Source: Meloidogyne chitwoodi (taxonomy: Eukaryota; Nematoda; Chromadorea; Rhabditida; Meloidogynidae). Taken from it: a stretch of DNA of 64,000 nucleotides. The stretch covers positions 1,178,001-1,242,000 of the forward strand of contig JACZZP010000014.1 of the NCBI GenBank assembly GCA_015183035.1, written 5' to 3'. Positions 23,645-36,914 of this stretch are shown here, one piece after another. Numbering within the stretch: position 1 is the stretch's first letter; each line of letters begins with the position of its first letter. Both the position numbers and the translations under genes were made by a program. A model generated the notes under the pieces. That model saw only the letters and a program-made list of their open reading frames with translations, ran no database searches and was not told the DNA's origin.

Positions 23645-26600
23645 AAAATTTTTAATATTTTTTAAAATAATTATTTACTAAATGTTAATTTTAATAATTT
23701 TATTTTATTAATAATAATTTAATTAATTTATTTATTTTTTCAAATAATTTTGTAATTTAAAAAAAGTCTTTAACTCATCCACTCAAATTAAATAAATTTA
23801 GTTAATTATATAACCTTAATATTATTAAATTAATAGCGTTGTTTAATTATTTTAATAAATTAAATTTAAATAAAAAGTATTAATTGATAAATAAATATTT
23901 TATATATTTATTAAATTATTCTCGTTTTTTAGCAATTTTTAAATTGAGGAGAAGAAAAAAGATTAAATAAATATTAGAATATTTTAACTGATTATATGTA
24001 AGAGAAATAGAATAAATATAGTTTTTACCTGCCATGTAAATAAAACCTTTTAAATATTTTTTCGTTCATTTTCCTCTCTAATTTTTAAATAAAATACTTT
24101 TTTTTACATTTTCAATCACCTTCTTTTTTACTAGGTATCAATTAAAAAAGGTAAATATTTATTGATAATTTTTATTTAATAAATTGAGAAAATAAAAATA
24201 TTTATTAGTCACTTAAAATTAATTAATTAATTAATTGTTATCCAATTAATTTAATTTTAAATAAAATAATTTTCAGTCATTAAAATAAAAAGGATAATTC
24301 TTCTCTTTTATTAATTCAATTACGCAAAACAATTAAATAATTACTAATAAACAAATAAATACTTGTCTTTATATTATAAAAAAGTCAATTATTGCGAAAT
24401 GCCTCAGAGCATGAAACTTTTTTAATTACTAATAAATTTAACATTTTTTTTATTTTTATATTAGTACTAAAAAAAGAGCCAGACAATTACCAAAAAAAGA
24501 GAAAAGGACAAAAAAGTTTAAAAAAATTAGTAAAATAGATAAGAAATGAGAGACAATTTTGCTTAGAAATGTTAAAAATATATTTATTTATTTATTATAA
24601 TCAGAAATCTTAAAAATTAAAAAAGAGAGGACCAATCCTTTAAAACTAAAATAAATAAAAGAAATTAATTTTATATATTTTGTTATCAGTAATAAAATAA
24701 TAATAAAATAATATTTATTTATTATAGAATTGTCCTTGTATATATTTATTAAAAAAAAGATAAAAAAATAGAGAAAAGAGGGAAAATAAATAATAATTTT
24801 AATTTTACAAAAAGATTGCCTAAAAAAGAGCGGGAAAGTAAAAAAATTATAAAAATATTATTTATTTATTTTAGTTATTTAATAAAATAAAAATCTAAAA
24901 TTTAAACAAATATTATTTAATTTTTTTGTACAAAAGAACACGTATATTTAAAATAATATTTTGTAAAAATATTATTTTTAAAGTTTTTATTTAAAAATAT
25001 TTGTTGTATTAATGTATAAATTTAAATAAAATATTTAGTTTAAAAAGAGAGAAGAGAATAATTGTTTCATTTATGAAAATATTTTTGACAATTTTTGTTT
25101 TTACCACAGAGAGAAGAGAAGAGAGGTTTAAAAATGATTTAGAATATAAAAGTAGTTTTAAAATCGGATTAAATTAAAATAAATAAATATTATATATAGA
25201 ATATTAAGCTAATTATAATTTTAATTAAACGATAATTGTATTCCAAATTAGTTAAAGTGTTTTTTTATTTTACAAATATTTTAAAAAAATATATATATAG
25301 GGCAGTAGGTGTTTAAAATAATTTGTGAAAAACTGAAAGAATTTATGCCAATTAAATAATGCATGAAAAAGAGAACGTTCCCGCCTCTCTTTTGCGTCAT
25401 TTTGTTGTATAGCTTAATTTATTGTGCGTCTAATCAGATCCTTTAGAGAACAACGAGATGGAGAATAAAATAAGAGATGATCACGCGGAGACACACATAA
25501 CCATCAAAGAATTGGGGGGATAGAACGAACGGACACGAAGAGGTAAAAAAGCAAAAGAGATAAGAAGGAAAAGAACATTTTAAAATAATTGGATTGTCTC
25601 AAAGATCGAGGTCAGTCGAACACAAAAAGATTTAAATTTAGAAGAAAAAAATAAAAGAATAAGGAGAGGAGAATGAAATTAACCTATACAATGCCGAGAT
25701 ATATATATTTAATTAATTAATTAATCTCTGTTCTAAAATTGAAAAGTGTTCTCTTTTTGTAATGATTGATAAAAAAGATAAAAATTAGGTAATTAAGTAA
25801 AATACATCCCTCCCCTACTTTTCTTTATTTTTGTTTTTTTACCACCCCCTGAGTCGGCATTAATTAATTTTTATTTATTTATTCTAGTCAGATGACTAAA
25901 ATAAATATTTATTTTAGCTGCAAAAATATACATTATTAGACCATTTATTATAATGCCGGAACTAAAAACATGAAAATAACTTTGGATTAAAAAGAAAATA
26001 AATAAATGTTTTTTAATTTGTGAACATTTAATGTAGGAGAGAATTAATATTATTTTATTTATTTTTTTTCAGAAGATTTGGCCAAATATTTTTTAATTAA
26101 TTATATTTTAATATTTTTGAAGAAGAAAATTTTGTCGATTGACCACCTGCGCATCAATAATTAATTTTTCCTTATTTTGTTAAATTATAGAGGACGACTC
26201 AGACAGATTGACCTAGAGATTTAACTTTAATTTTTAGATAAAATAAAATGAAAATAAATAAAAAGAGAGTAAATAAATATATTTTAGTAGTACTTTGGTA
26301 ATTATTTAAATTAAATTAATAAATAAGTTAGTCATATATTTAAAATAAAATAAAAATTAATAAGAAAGATTTTCATCTTTTGGACTTTAATAAATAAATA
26401 TAGTATTAAAAATAAAATGTTTATTTTAATTTTATAAGAAAAATAAAAAGGAGTTTAGTTATTATATTATTAGTTAATAAATTGTTTTTCTCGGGATGGC
26501 ATTATTATTATTTATTTTAAAGATTAAATTAATAAGTAGTAGTAATACAATCTATTTAAGTGAAAATTGTTTTATCTACTAGTACTTCATTTAAAAAAAT

Positions 26601-27841
26601 ATTTTTTAAAAATAAATAGTAGGAAAATTTAATTATTTAAATTGTTATTTATTTATTTTTTAAAAATATTAAAATAATTATTTTGATTATTTTAATATTA
26701 ATTTTTGATACTGTAACAATAAAAAAAAGTTTTAATGTTTGTTGATTGTTAAATTTGACTGAAGAAGAAAAAAACAATTTAGCGAAAAGAGGTTTAGGTA
26801 TATTATTTAACTAACTAAATATATAATAATAATACTATTAAATATATTTTACAGACATTTACAAAAATAAATAAAAGCTTTAACTATTTTTATTAAAAAA
26901 AAAAGAAAAATCTTCTTAAAATAATATTCTTATGATAAAATAATTTTTTAATAAATAACTGTGTTAGAAAAATCAAAATTTTTTAGGAAAAAATAAAAAC
27001 CGATAATTGCTTCTAATAAATTTAAAAAAATAATAAATAAATTTTTATTTTAGCGAAAATAATTAAAATTATTAAAAAATATTTTTTTAGTTTTATAATA
27101 AAAAATAAATAATTTTTATATATTTTTTTTAAAAAGACACCAACAAGACAAAACTTTACATGTTTGATTTTTATTAAATATTTTTGTGTTTTGTTATTAT
27201 ATTTAGTTTGAAAATAAATAAATAAAAGTTAGCTAAATAATGACAATAAAAAAAAATAAAAATATTGTAAAATATAATAAATAATAAAATTAAAAAAATA
27301 AAAGATATGTCTTCTAGTATATATTAAATAATTATTTATATTAAATTATATTATTTAGTTATTATAAATTAATTAAATTAATACATTTGTAAATATTAAT
27401 TACTTTAAAAGTTTTTAATTAATTAATTTAAAAAAACCTATTTAACATTTTTAAGGACAATTTTTATTACAAAATCAATCCGATTGGAGAAGAAAAAATA
27501 AATATTTTTCTGCGTATCAAGCAAAAGAATAAAAAAAAGATGTTGTTAAACAAAATTAAAAAAAAAATTTATGAATGAGTGACTAAATAGCTCTTTTTAA
27601 TTTTTTTCAACTGCCAGACTGGTTAAAAAAGAGGAAAAAATAAAAAGGTATATTAATACACGCGCAGTAATAATAATATGATTTTTGTTTACGCATCTGC
27701 AAAAGAGGATCCAAAAAATATATTTATAAGAGGGAAGAGTGAGAAGATTTAAAAAAAAGAAGAAATATAAATAATTAAATATTTATTTATTTATTTATTA
27801 ATTATTTAATATACATTTATATTTAAATTATTTATTTTAAA
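23645..27841. other. Long AT-rich intergenic stretch
   Basis: No exon chain is visible on either strand. A less AT-rich island at about 25290-25660 (for example GAGAACGTTCCCGCCTCTC and GGGGGGATAGAACGAACGG) stands out and may be a non-coding RNA exon or regulatory DNA. CGGCATTA at 25855 and TAATGCCGG at 25934 are inverted. The rest is A/T runs. Confidence 0.45.
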
Positions 27842-30800
27842 TTATTTTAATCTTCTTCTTTGAAGACCTCCACTACTATTAATATTTATAGATGGTCCAA
27901 GGCAACAACCAAGTAAATCACGGAAGGCTTTACGAAATCGTTTATCAAAAACCTGAAAAAATAAAATTATTTTTATTTTTTAAATTTCCAAAAATAAAAT
28001 TATAAAAAACTTAAATATCAAGAAAATATTTAAAGATTAAAAATAATAAATAAAGCACGAGAAAAGATTAATTTTGACGTCAAAAATATTTATTTATATT
28101 TAAATAAAAAATATATATTTTTAAAAATATTAAAATAATTATTAAAAGCCTTTTAAAAAAAATATATTTTTTTTTTAATAATTAAATAATAATAATTTAT
28201 TTATTTATTTATTTTCTTACAGTATAAATTAATGGATTTAATGAAGAATTTAAATAACCAAGCCATGTGCAAAGAAACATAGCTAACATATGAACACATT
28301 GTTGGCCTCCAGAAATTAAACATAAAGCATTAGAAAGATGAAGAGCAAAAAAAGGTACCCAACAACAAAGAAAAACAACTTTAAAAAATAATTTAAATTT
28401 TTTAATAAATTAATAAATAAATTTATTTACCTATTTTAATTTTTTAAATTATTTAAATAATTTTTATTATAATACATAAAGAAATAAGGCGTTTCATTCG
28501 AAAAAAGCCTAGAGTTAAATAATATAATTATATATAATTTTTATTAAAAGAGTATGTGCCTTAATTTTAAAAATTTATTTATTAAACTTTACCAAAAAAA
28601 AAAATTTTTTAAATAAATTAATTATTTAAATTTTTATTTCTTTTATATAAAATAATTAATAACCTAAAACAACTGCAAGTGTAACAGTAGCTTTTTGTTC
28701 TCTACGCATTTGTTTAGTAGCTTTTTTAATTAATTGTTTAGAAGAAGGAAGTTGTTTTTTTTCATCTATAGTAGCTGTTAATAATGATCTTCTAAAAACA
28801 TTTTTAATTTTTTGTTTTAAAGGAGATTGTTGTTGTTTTTGTTGATTTAATAATGTTTTATTATTATTAATATTATTATTATTACCATTTAATTGAATAA
28901 AACAATTATTATTATTAAAAGAGGATATTCTAATTGAACGATTACAAGTAGTTGAAGTATTACTTTTTTGTTCTTCTATTATTTCTAAAAAACCTTTTTT
29001 TATTAACAAAATTAATTTTAAGAAATTTAAATTAAAATAAAAATTCTTTTTTATTTAAACTTCAAAATTTTGTTAATTTTCATTTTTTAGAATAAATTAA
29101 TATATTATAGATTTATAAACAAAATTTTAAAAAAATTAATTTAATTAAGCAAAAATTATATTTTTGTTTATTTATTTCAATTACCTTCTTTTTTTAATTT
29201 TTTAGTATTATTTCTTGACCATTCAAAAATTCCACGTAACCAATCAGTTAATTTTCCTTTTAAAGTTTCTTCTTTTTCTTTTTCTAATATTTTATTATTA
29301 TTATTATTATTTATTTTTGTTTGTAATAAATTTGGAAGAGAAAATGAAGAATTAGTAATTTGATTATAAATTAATAAAAAATTATTTGTATTTTCTAATA
29401 TTTTTCTTTTTGGTTCAATTGAAGTTGGAAGGCTTTGTGGTTGTTTATTATTATTATTATTATTTAAATTATTATTATTAAATAAATTAGAAGATAACTT
29501 AATAATTAATTAATTAATTAATTTTAAATATTTATTTTTACTTGTTTAATTAATTGCTTTTTTATTTTTTTATTAGAAATAAAAGGTGAAGAAGCAGAAA
29601 TAGAAGAAGAACCACAACTATCAATAAATGGAAGACTTTCATTAATTTCATCACCAAAACTTTTTTGAATTGAAATATTACAATTATTATTATTTAAATA
29701 AATATTATTATTTAATTCTTCAATTTCAGAACAAAAAGTTAATTTTTCTTTTGAAAAAGATTTTTTATATTCTTCTTTTAATAATAATTTATTATTTAAC
29801 TTTATAATTAAAATTAATTATTAATTAATTAATTAATTAAATTAACCTCATTTTTATTTTTATTTGATTGTTTAATTGTTGTTTTTAAACTTGGCCATTT
29901 TCTAATTATAGCTGAAGGTACAGAATTACATCTTCTAATAAGTAATAATTTTTGAATATTTTGAGAATTACTTAAAAATAAATATTTATTTTATTTATTT
30001 TTTTTTAATTTAATTTACCAATTTTTTCTTTTTCCATTTCTTTGATTTGGTAAAATATTAGATTGTTTTAAATTATTAATTGTTAATATTTTAATATTTC
30101 CATTTTTTAATGGTAATATTTTATTATTATTTAATTCTTCTTTTTTAATTATTTCTTCTTCATCTTCATCTGATGGACTTGGAAAAGAAGAAGTTTGTAC
30201 ACTAAGTTCTAATAAAAGTTGATCTTTTAAATGACTTTTAGCAATTTGTCTTTAATTTAAATAATTAATATAATATTATATTTTATTTTTACCTTGCCAT
30301 TCTTGCCCCACCCATTAATGCATTTAATACAAGAGCACCTTCTGAAGAACCAGAAGATATTTGTCCTCTTTTACGTAAATTTCGTGCTTTTTCTCTTTCT
30401 CTAAGTCTTCTAAAAATTACAGCATAAAGAGCAATCATTGCCAAACATGGAACAAAAAATGATAAAATTGAACTTCCAATCATAAAAATTGGATTAGTAA
30501 ATGAACAATCATATTCATGTTCAATATGATTAACACCTAAATATAATATTTAATTAATTAATTATTTTTTTAAACCAAAAGCAACAGGCACAGCAACTGC
30601 AATTGATACACCCCATACAAGTGCTATTGATAAACAAGCTCTAGAACTATTAGCACCAATTTGGCAATATGCAAGTGGATGAGAAACAGCAATATATCTA
30701 ATTAATTTATTTTTAAATATTTAAATAAATAACCTATCAATAGAAATAGCTAATAAATTAAGAATTGAAGCAGTTGAGCAAGCAACATCAGCACCAATAT

Positions 30801-31289
30801 ATAAATTACAAAGAGAAGGTCCCAAATCCCAAACAAATGAATTCCACTTTAAAATTAATTAGAATTATTTTATTTATTTTACCTCATAATAAACAGCAAA
30901 AAACATAACACAAATAGCAACTAATAAATCAGCTGAAGCTAAAGAAACAATTAAATAATTAGTAACCGATTGAAGTGATTTTTCTTTTCTAACGGCAAGA
31001 ATAACCATTGAATTACCTAAAAAATTAAATTAAATTAATTAAATATTTATTTAAATTAACCAAAAATAGTTAAAATAGGAACAAGTGCCAATACCAAAGC
31101 ATAAGGATTATGATTAATTAAAATTGTTGTTGTAAATTGAATTAAATTATTATTTTCATTTAAAATAGTTTTGTTGTTATTAAAAATATTTTTTTCTTCA
31201 AAAGGAAGAGGAGAAGGAGGAATGACCACTTCTTCCAAAGAAATATTTAAATTATTTCCTTTATTCATTCCCTTTGGCAATAATGCCAA
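27842..31289 (-). CDS. dop-2: D2-like dopamine receptor (class A GPCR)
   Basis: Plasma-membrane amine receptor. Twelve exons: 31289-31061, 31016-30883, 30846-30734, 30697-30576, 30536-30293, 30249-30019, 29970-29847, 29799-29542, 29497-29185, 28993-28664, 28378-28221, 27952-27842; all phases agree, giving 788 residues. Key positions: GNSMVILAV (TM1), SLASADLL (TM2), Asp141 at position 3.32 for the amine, DRY at 158-160, serines at 5.42, 5.43 and 5.46 (SSILSFFVP) that bind catechol hydroxyls, CWVPFF with His at 6.55 as in D2 receptors, and NPLIY in TM7. The tail is short with a CC palmitoylation site, and the third loop is very long (about 445 residues, Asn-rich), both D2-like. DOP-2 and DOP-3 are the nematode candidates; I cannot separate them with certainty. 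Confidence 0.85.
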
Positions 31290-34200
31290 TTTATTATTTT
31301 TTATGATAATACCACCTAGGGCCTTCTTTTCCCATTCAATTTGTAAAAATTAAAATAAAAAAGACTGATGATGACGAAAAAAAGGTTCTTTTTTGTGTTG
31401 CCATTCACTATAAAATTATGTAAATAATTCAACCAATTAAAGAGAGGAATTTTTTAATTTATTTATTTAAATTTTTGTGAAGGAGAGACAATTCTTTTTA
31501 TTTTTTTTATAAAATGTATAAATATTTTGTGCCAAAAAATTAAAATTATTTTGCCAATGAAAGGAAAAAAATAAAATAAAATTAAAATAAAAAGATGGTA
31601 GTAAAATAAACACGCATTACAGAAATTGATGCTTTTTACACTCAACTAATAAAAAAACACTTTTTTTGCCAAAAAATATTTTATTTTGGCTGTCAAATAT
31701 TTTTTTATTAATGGTGCTTGTATTCACTTTTTTTCTTTTTAATAATTAATTAATGCAAAGAGATAATATTGTTTTTATTTTTTAAATTGTTAATTAATTA
31801 TATTTATTTATTTTTATTTTTTTAAAAAAAGTTATTAATCAAAATAATATATTTTTATTATTTAAAATAAATATTTATTTATTATAAAATATTTAAAATA
31901 TATTTTTATTTAATTAAAATATTAAATAAATAAAAATATTATTTAAACTAAAATAATTTAATTAATAAAAAAAAAGTAAATGTTTAATTTTAAAAAATGA
32001 GAATTATTTTAAAAATATTTTTATTTAAATAAATATTCTTTTTCCTTTTTTAGGAAATTTAAATAAATCTCAATAACCTTAAATATTAGGTAATTTTCAT
32101 AGAATAAAGGCAACAAATATATTCTAAAATAATTCAATTTAAATATTATATTAGACCAAAAATTATTTTAAAAAAAATATTTAATAAAAATAATTGGTTT
32201 TTTTTGAGAAAACAGAAAATAAATATTTATAGTGATTTTTAGAAATTAAAATATTAAATATTCCTCTATATTAATTAAGTAATATTACCTATTTTGGATT
32301 ACTAATAAATTAATTGAAAAAAGAGCCAAAGGTTTTTTTTGATTAATGTTTTAGCAAAAACACATTTCTTATTTTGCCAAAAAATAAAAAGAAAAAAATT
32401 AATGTTGTCTGGAATTAAAAAAAAGGAGTGGATTTTAAAGATATATTTTTATTATAGGTAGTTATTTTAAAATAAATTAAAAATATTTTTTTATTTTTTA
32501 AAAATAATTTAATTAAATATTGGATAAATTAATTTATTTTTTATAATAAAAATTATAAGGAGAAGAAATTAATTTTAATTTTAAAATTAATTTTAAAAAT
32601 ATTTTTATAATTAATTTTTAATTTAATTTATATTTAAATAAATAATTTTTTATAAAAATTAAATAAATAAATATTTATTAATGTAAGTATATTCTAGTAT
32701 TTAGTAAAACCAAATTCAATTCACTTTCTCTCTCTCTCTCTTTGCTTAAAAAACAAAACAAAAAATAAGGGGGGAAGAAGAGAATTGTGGGAAAAGTTGA
32801 AGAGGCTAAAAAATAAAATAAAAAAAAATAAATAAATATTATTTTTATTATTTTTTTAAAAAAAAGAACAAAAATATTACTCATTATTTATATTTTTATT
32901 TTATTTTTCTGTTGTCAGTATATGAAAATATATTTTTTAAATATTGGAAAATATTTAAAAAAAATAAATAAAAAATAATTTATGGGTGGCATTTTACCAA
33001 TTTGGATTAAATTAGTATTGAAGAAATAAAATGGAACAGTTTTGGCATTTTTTTTAATTTTTAATAAAACCACGTGATAAATAAAACTCAAATTTTAGTC
33101 TTTGAATTAAAAAAAAAGAAAAGAAAATTTGATTAAATTGTTAAAATAAATTAAAAAATAATTAAATATATTTTAAAATAAAATCATCTATTTAAAAATA
33201 ATAACTTTTATAAAATTAAATAATAAATATTTAAATATTTATTATTTTTATTTATTTTTTTAACAAAAAATATGCATCATTTAAATAAAACAATTAAAAG
33301 TTAATTTTCTTTATTTTTTAACAAATAAATAAAAGAAAATTATTAAAAAATTATTTTTTGTTTTTTAAAAATTAAGACAAAATTAATTAAAAATTAATAA
33401 ACAATAATTTATTTTTTTTTATTTTTTTTGTTAATTTTAAATAAATTTTAACTTTTTTATTTTACGCAAATTTACAAAATAAGCGGGGGATTTTCATTTA
33501 ATTAATTTATTATTTTTAATTATTGTTGGAATAATTCAAAAATATTTTCTTTGTTTTTTATAATAAAAAGAATAAATAAATAAATATTAATTAATTAATT
33601 AAAAGATAATATTTTTATTAATTATTTTATTTTATTAAATATATAAAATTATATTTTTAGTGTAAATAAATATTTTAAATAAAATATTTATTTAAAGTAA
33701 AATTTGAACTGTTAGAAAAAAAGATTATATCAATTAATAAAATATTAATTTAAATGTTGGATTAAAAAATATTTAATTTTAAACTTAAATAAAATATTTA
33801 TAATTTATTTTTATTAAATATAATCCTTTTTTTTAATTTTAAAAATATAAGAGAATTTTCTGAATAAATAAAAATATTTAGCATTTTTATATAAAAAACT
33901 TTTATTATTTTTTAAAATAATACAAAAAAATTTTTAATCAAAATAATTTTCTTTAAATTAATATTTATTATGTATTTAATAGTTCCTAAGGGATTTTAAA
34001 AAATGTTTTAACTTTAAAATATTTTTTTTTAATTTATTTGAAAGAATTTTGGCTTTTTATACAAAAAAATAAAAAAAAATATTTTAATAATTAAATTATT
34101 ATAAAATTGGAGAATATTTAAAAAATAATAATAATATTATTTTAATTAAAATATATAAAATAATAATTTACTTTTTAATTTTATCTCTGTTTAAATTAAA

Positions 34201-36215
34201 AATATTTAAAAAAGCTATATTACCTTTTAAAATATTTTATTTAAAAATATTAAATTTTATTTTTAGAAAAAGAAAAAAAAAAAGATTTATATTTTAAAAA
34301 TGACAAAATAAATATTAGTAACTAAGTAAGTAATATTTTTAGTGTTTTTCTGAGGTAAGGGCCAATTATTTAAAAAATATATATTTTTAGGAATATGAGA
34401 AAAAATAAATGTTTATATCTTAACATTTCCTTTTTTTTTATTTTTTAGTTTTAAATATTTATTTATTTTTTTAAAAAAAAGGAAGAATTAAACAATTTTT
34501 AAAAAAAATAATATAATATAATTTAGTTAAAAGTTATTAAATATTTATTAAATTATTAAACCTATTTATTTAAATAAAATTATTTAAAATAAATAGATTA
34601 ACAACAATTTGGATTTTTTAAATATTTTTAATAAATAAAAATATATTTTAATTTTTAAAATTATTGGAAGAAAAACTGTGTGGTCTTTTATAACTAAAAA
34701 ATAAAATAAAAAATTAATAATTTGTCTGAATCCTGAGAAAAGTGCAATAATTTACTTCCTTTAATTAAAAAGTATAATTTAAATAAATAAATAAATATTG
34801 TGGATATTTTTATTTATTTTTTAATAAATTAATTAATTTAAAAAAAATAAAATTTATTTTCCATTTGTATTTTTTAAAATTAAATATATTTTTAAAATTT
34901 AATTTATATTTTATTTTATTTATTATATTAAAATAAATAAATAAATATTTTGTCACATTTTAAAAAAACAATTGCCGTCTTGGGAGAATAAAAAAATAAA
35001 TAAACTTGACAAAAAAAGTTTTAGTGTTTTTAGTAAATAAATCTAATAAATAAATATATTCTTTTAAATATATATTTTTTAACAAAAAAATTGAATTAGT
35101 TTTACTTTTTAAAATAAAAAAAAAGAACAGTTTTTTTAAAAAATATAAGCAACTATTTTCTTTTAATTTCCCCTTTTTAACAAAAAATAACTTTTTAATG
35201 TTTTACAATAATATTTTTTAATTTCCTTTTTTTCTTTATATTTAATTAAATAAATATTAATTATTTTCTAAAATTTATTTAAATAAGATTTAAACAAAAT
35301 ATAATATTTTTGTCATTAAAATATTTTTTTTAATTCTCTGAGTCATGATTTTTATTTTTAAAAATTAAAAATAAAATATTATTTATAAATTAATTAATGG
35401 AAAAAAATAAATAATATAAATTTAAAAAAATAAAATTTAATTTTTTATTTAATTTTAAATAATTAAAAATTGATTAAAATATTTATTTAAAATATTTTTA
35501 TTGCCTTAAAAGAAATAAAATAAAAAATATTACTACTGCTCATTCTCCATTTTTCAATTTTTGTTAAAAAAAAGGGGGAAGAATATATTGGAATATTAAA
35601 AAGAGAAAATAAGTAATATTTAGATATATACTTGTGCTAACAATTATTTAATATATTTTTTAAAATAGTTTTTTAGAAGAACTTTTTTATATTATTTTAA
35701 AGAAATGTTTAAATAATTTAAAAATTAATTTTAAAAATAAATAAGAAGAAATTAAATAAAAAGAAAAAAGAATTTAAATTTAGGTTATCTATAAATATAT
35801 ATTATAATTAAATATATTTATTATAATTAAATTGAAAATAAAAGAAATTTTTATTTAAAAAAAATTAAATTTTTAATTAATTAAAACAATTTAATTAAAA
35901 CTTTAAATTAAAATTAAATAAATAAAATATACCTATTTATTTATTTAAGTAATTTAATCCTATGTACATAAATAATTACGTTTACATAAATTGAAAAATA
36001 AATATTTAAAAATAAAAAAATATTAAAATAAATTTATTTATTAAAGAGATCAAAAAAAAATAAAAATAAATGTTAGACAAAAATATAAAAATAAAATAAA
36101 TTAAAAAAATATAAATCACACAAATATATTTATTTTAATTAATTAATTATCTCTCTTTAAGAATAGAAAGAGACCTTCCCTTTCATTCAAAAAATCCCAT
36201 ATAATTTATTTTCTT
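31290..36215. other. Long AT-rich intergenic stretch
   Basis: It holds the 5' flank of the dopamine receptor gene. There are no exon-like segments; open frames such as 31463-31645 and 32678-32884 are Phe/Ile/Lys-rich translations of A/T runs. A short CT microsatellite lies near 32722-32741. Confidence 0.5.
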
Positions 36216-36914
36216 TTAAATTGCTAATGCTTCTTTTCTTCCTTCTTTTTTTATTTTTGTTTTATTAAAAGAAGTTTGTTCATTTTCTTCTTCATTTTCT
36301 TCTGAAATTATATTATTATTATTATTTAAATTTAATTTTCTTTGTTTTTGTTGTTGTTGAAGTACTGAACTAATTCTATCATCTGCTTGTGCTATTTTAC
36401 GAAATCTTGGTGGAAAAATACTAAAACGATTATTTGAATATTCTTGATTAATTGGAGGAAGAGAAACATGTCTAGAATGATGAATAAATGTATTATTATT
36501 ATTTAATTGTTGAGAATGTCCAATTGATGGTAAATTAGACAAAACAGCATTAGAAGATACTGAACGAGAATGTCGAATATAATCCTTTAAAAATAAAATT
36601 AATTAATTTATTTATTTATTAAAAAGATGTTGTATCATTTCTTTTTAAATTAAAAAATAAATAAATAATTTAATTACCTTATCCAAATGACGTTTTTCTT
36701 CAAGTACTGCATCAGCTAAAAATTGTTGTGAAGCTGTTGAAAGTCTTACTTCAGGACTTTTATTAAGTGCAACAAATTCTCCCAACATATTAAGTAAAGT
36801 ATCTCTTAAACGTAATTTATTATTATTTTTATTATTATTTAATTCATCTTTTTGTTGTTGTTTTTCTTTAATTTTTTGTTGTTTTATTTTTTTATCCATT
36901 ATTGTTGAAGACAT
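36216..36914 (-). CDS. Hypothetical protein, two exons
   Basis: I do not recognise a family. Exons 36914-36678 and 36584-36216 join in phase 0 to 201 residues. After a Lys/Gln/Asn-rich start there is a non-degenerate segment, LRDTLLNMLGEFVALNKSPE followed by VRLSTASQQFLADAVLEEKR, predicted as amphipathic helices. Exon 2 has Ser/His/Arg-rich sequence (DYIRHSRSVSSNAVLSNLPS) and RFSIFPPRFRKIAQADDRI, then Gln and Asn runs and an acidic/basic tail. There is no signal peptide or membrane segment, so it is probably cytoplasmic or nuclear. The alternation of conserved-looking helices and homopolymers resembles the other genes here. Confidence 0.6.
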
